Of a stretch of DNA of 7,037 nt, positions 5,872 through 7,037 are shown piece after piece. The DNA comes from F23-B02 sp963629425 (GTDB lineage Bacteria > Bacillota > Clostridia > Oscillospirales > Oscillospiraceae). The stretch's first letter is position 1, and every line of letters begins with the position of its first letter. The stretch lies in the NCBI GenBank assembly GCA_963629425.1, contig CAVGIU010000083.1, positions 1 to 7,037 on the forward strand, read 5' to 3'. Below the pieces are notes generated by a model, which worked only from the letters and a program-made list of their open reading frames with translations, had not been told where the DNA came from and searched no databases. The position numbers and the translations under genes are program-made.

Positions 5872-6681
5872 TTATTTGTTGAGAAAGATCAGGTTGTTTA
5901 CGATGTCGGGGTAATTGTCGGCAATCTCCTGATAGGTGCCGTCAGCGACGAGCTCGTCTATAGCGGCCTGGATTTGGTCGCACAGCTCCTGATCGCCGGA
6001 GCGGAAGGCAATGCCGTACTGCTCTGCGCCGAGGTTTTCGTTGATTATGGAGTAGCCCTCGTTCTCTGCAACGTATGCAGCCGCAACGGGGTAATCGACG
6101 AACACCGCGTCAACGCTGCCGCCGCCGAGTTCGGTGAAGCAGCTCAGGAAGCTGTTGCAGGTGACCACTTCCTTGAAGGTAGCTTTGAGATCGGCGAGGT
6201 CGCCGTCGAGGAGGGTCTGACCGGAGGTGCCGAGCTGAACGGCAACGGTCTTGCCTGCGAGATCCTTGGAAGAGGTGTAGCCGCTGTCGGACTTAACGAG
6301 AAGGACCTGAGTGTTATCGTAGTAGGGCTCGGAGATGACGTAGCCGGCTTCCTTCATGCTGTCGAGGATGGTCATGCCGGCCCAAATGCAGTCGCATTCA
6401 TTGCTGTCGAGCTGAACGAGCTTCTGATCCCAGTTGAGTGCGAAGAACTCAACGTTCCAGCCGAGCTTTTCGCAGACTGCCTTGGCGGTCTCTACGTCAA
6501 AGCCGGTATACTCACCGTCGTCTCCCATGTAGGCATAGGGGGGATATTCGGGGTCGATGCCGACTACGAGAGTCTTTACGTCGTCGCTTGTTTGGTCGTC
6601 ATCGTTAGTGGTGTTGCTGCTGCAGGCGCACAGTGCGAAGACCATCATCAGCGCCAGTATCATAGCGATAATTCGTTTCAT
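5872..6681 (-). CDS. Amino acid ABC importer, solute-binding lipoprotein (SBP_bac_3 family, normal order)
   Basis: The 269-residue lipoprotein captures ligand outside the cell for the importer encoded next. I start it at ATG 6681, where GGAGG lies 8 bases upstream. A TTG five codons earlier would place that ribosome binding site inside the coding region. The signal peptide ends in lipobox LCAC with Cys20 as anchor, followed by a low-complexity Asn/Asp/Ser linker to about residue 35. The body follows standard order: TLVVGIDPEYPPYAY (37-51), GFDVETAKAVCEKLGW (60-75), DCIWAGMTI (97-105), SEPYYDNTQVLLV (117-129), QLGTSG (149-154), VDAVFVDYPVA (190-200), and the tail YGIAFRSGD with DGTYQEIADNYPD. 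The mature part contains a single Arg (in AFRSGD), so the Arg that usually holds the amino acid carboxylate is missing. It is the first gene of the operon. Family certain, ligand unknown. Confidence 0.95.
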   Translation of the reverse strand: MKRIIAMILALMMVFALCACSSNTTNDDDQTSDDVKTLVVGIDPEYPPYAYMGDDGEYTGFDVETAKAVCEKLGWNVEFFALNWDQKLVQLDSNECDCIWAGMTILDSMKEAGYVISEPYYDNTQVLLVKSDSGYTSSKDLAGKTVAVQLGTSGQTLLDGDLADLKATFKEVVTCNSFLSCFTELGGGSVDAVFVDYPVAAAYVAENEGYSIINENLGAEQYGIAFRSGDQELCDQIQAAIDELVADGTYQEIADNYPDIVNNLIFLNK

Positions 6682-6733
6682 TTTCTTTTCCTCCAAAACG
6701 TGTTACTGAGTTTTAGTTTGTTATCACGCTGCT

Positions 6734-6761
6734 ATAATAACACATTAGCGAAATAAAGCAA
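6734..6761 (-). promoter_or_regulatory. Main promoter of the importer/racemase operon
   Basis: On the minus strand TTGCTT (6761-6756) and TATTAT (6739-6734) are 16 bp apart. The -10 is extended by TGT immediately before it. Transcription would begin near 6727, leaving a leader of about 45 nt with the GGAGG site and no obvious structured regulatory element. It is the nearest good promoter to the first gene. Confidence 0.68.
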
Positions 6762-6780
6762 GACTTTTTTGCAAATTTAT

Positions 6781-6799
6781 CTGTGCAGTTTCTGCACAG
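6781..6799. promoter_or_regulatory. Inverted repeat upstream of the operon promoter (possible operator)
   Basis: CTGTGCAG (6781-6788) and CTGCACAG (6792-6799) are perfect 8-bp inverted arms around TTT. The repeat sits about 20 bp upstream of the -35 box of the operon promoter, a position typical for an activator site. No U run follows closely on either strand, so a terminator is less likely. The regulator is not identifiable. Confidence 0.45.
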
Positions 6800-6825
6800 C
6801 GCTTTTACATCCACGATGTTATAAC

Positions 6826-6907
6826 AGAAAAAGAGGCTCGCACACCCTTCACTACGGGTCTATCCGCAAAAAACGGGGAAGATACCCGAGGTGCACAACG
6901 CCTCTAT
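6826..6907 (-). ncRNA. Candidate small structured RNA, family not recognised
   Basis: Read on the minus strand, AGAGGC (6905-6900) pairs with GCCUCU (6837-6832), closing a 74-nt element, and a run of five U follows at once. Inside, UGUGCACC (6897-6890) pairs with GGUGUGCG (6846-6839) with three G-U pairs. A one-by-eight asymmetric loop (UAGUGAAG on the long side) follows, then CGGGU (6888-6884) with ACCCG (6859-6855) and a U-rich apical part. A good promoter sits exactly where transcription would begin at the closing stem. The stem plus U run would end a transcript of about 75-80 nt. An alternative pairing, ACCC with GGGU at 6860-6843, would compete with the inner helix. It is not a tRNA (no T-loop), and it lacks the SRP RNA GGAA apical motif. 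It may be a free small RNA or a terminator-linked leader for the operon downstream. Confidence 0.5.
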
Positions 6908-6913
6908 ATAACT

Positions 6914-6942
6914 AATATAATCCGTAATGCCTTACAAGTCAA
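6914..6942 (-). promoter_or_regulatory. Promoter of the candidate small RNA
   Basis: Minus-strand TTGACT (6942-6937) and TATATT (6919-6914) are separated by the ideal 17 bp. Predicted initiation at about 6907-6905 coincides with the first base of the closing stem of the candidate RNA. This is the closest match to sigma-A consensus in the window. Confidence 0.68.
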
Positions 6943-7037
6943 GCAGAATGCTGGCGGGGCAGAAAAGTATTCTCTTGAGCCTGTTAAACCAATACAGCCG
7001 AAAAACGGCGAATGGGAGCGCGGCAGCACAACAGACG
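6943..7037. other. Right-edge sequence without a supportable gene
   Basis: Short frames are open on both strands up to the edge, for example a minus-strand frame ending at a TAA at 6934-6932 and a plus-strand frame from ATG 6927. None has a ribosome binding site, recognisable domain or enough length to judge. The tail of a neighbouring gene could lie here, but I cannot support one. Confidence 0.3.

Noticed and set aside
6682..6696. Upstream TTG start for the first binding protein, adding five residues
   Set aside because: The GGAGG ribosome binding site overlaps those codons and is ideally spaced for the ATG at 6681.
5974..6756. A 260-codon plus-strand open frame opposite the first binding protein
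   Set aside because: It is an antisense shadow of a well-supported gene with no ribosome binding site or domain.
6832..6905. tRNA gene or SRP RNA
   Set aside because: The length is tRNA-like, but there is no T-loop or anticodon arm of the right shape, and no GGAA-capped SRP domain. The fold is a single long irregular hairpin.
6932..7036. C-terminal end of an upstream minus-strand gene
   Set aside because: The frame is open for 34 codons only and shows no family features. It cannot be separated from chance at this length.
6927..7037. Plus-strand partial gene running off the right edge
   Set aside because: It has no ribosome binding site, is only 37 codons, has no recognisable motif, and overlaps the promoter of the candidate small RNA.
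1..7037. CRISPR array, transposon ends, attachment sites or phage genes
   Set aside because: No regularly spaced repeats, transposase or integrase motifs, or target-site duplications are visible on either strand.

Overview
The window reads as a chromosomal piece of a low-to-mid GC Gram-positive anaerobe, most likely a gut Clostridia (Oscillospirales or Lachnospirales type). The reasons are strong AGGAG-type ribosome binding sites, substrate-binding proteins that are lipoproteins (lipobox LCAC) rather than free periplasmic proteins, compact U-tailed terminators, and Firmicutes-like protein families. This assignment is inference from style, not from a marker gene. Every gene I can support is on the minus strand, so the window is read from right to left.

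Right edge to about 6690. No protein gene is supported here. A minus-strand promoter (TTGACT, 17 bp, TATATT) points at a compact 74-nt foldable element closed by a 6-bp stem and followed by a U run. I call it a candidate small structured RNA of unknown family. Next come a perfect 8-bp-arm inverted repeat and a second promoter (TTGCTT, 16 bp, TGT-TATTAT) that should drive the operon below.

6681 to 2736. This is a five-gene operon: lipoprotein solute-binding protein, permease, ATPase, a DapF-fold racemase close to the CntK/histidine racemase subfamily, and a second solute-binding lipoprotein. It ends at an intrinsic terminator at 2686-2722. The first three genes make a complete polar-amino-acid-type ABC importer. 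A long perfect palindrome separates the first binding protein from the permease. The racemase start codon overlaps the ATPase stop. The last protein is the most striking item: its segments are in permuted order, with the part that normally ends this binding-protein family placed directly after the lipid anchor, followed by the part that normally begins it. Together the genes suggest uptake of an amino-acid-like compound coupled to inversion of its stereocentre in the cytoplasm. The ligand cannot be read from sequence.

2656 to 1. Two tandem paralogous genes of the neurotransmitter:sodium symporter family (SNF/NSS) follow. One is complete (2337-784, with its own terminator at 731-757). The second is cut by the window edge (266 to <1). 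Their first 88 residues are 84% identical. About 320 bp of upstream non-coding DNA is also shared almost without gaps, including a promoter and upstream blocks that look like regulator sites. Both copies carry Gly instead of the usual Arg in the GNxWRFPY motif. The complete copy also has an extra segment in a predicted extracellular loop.
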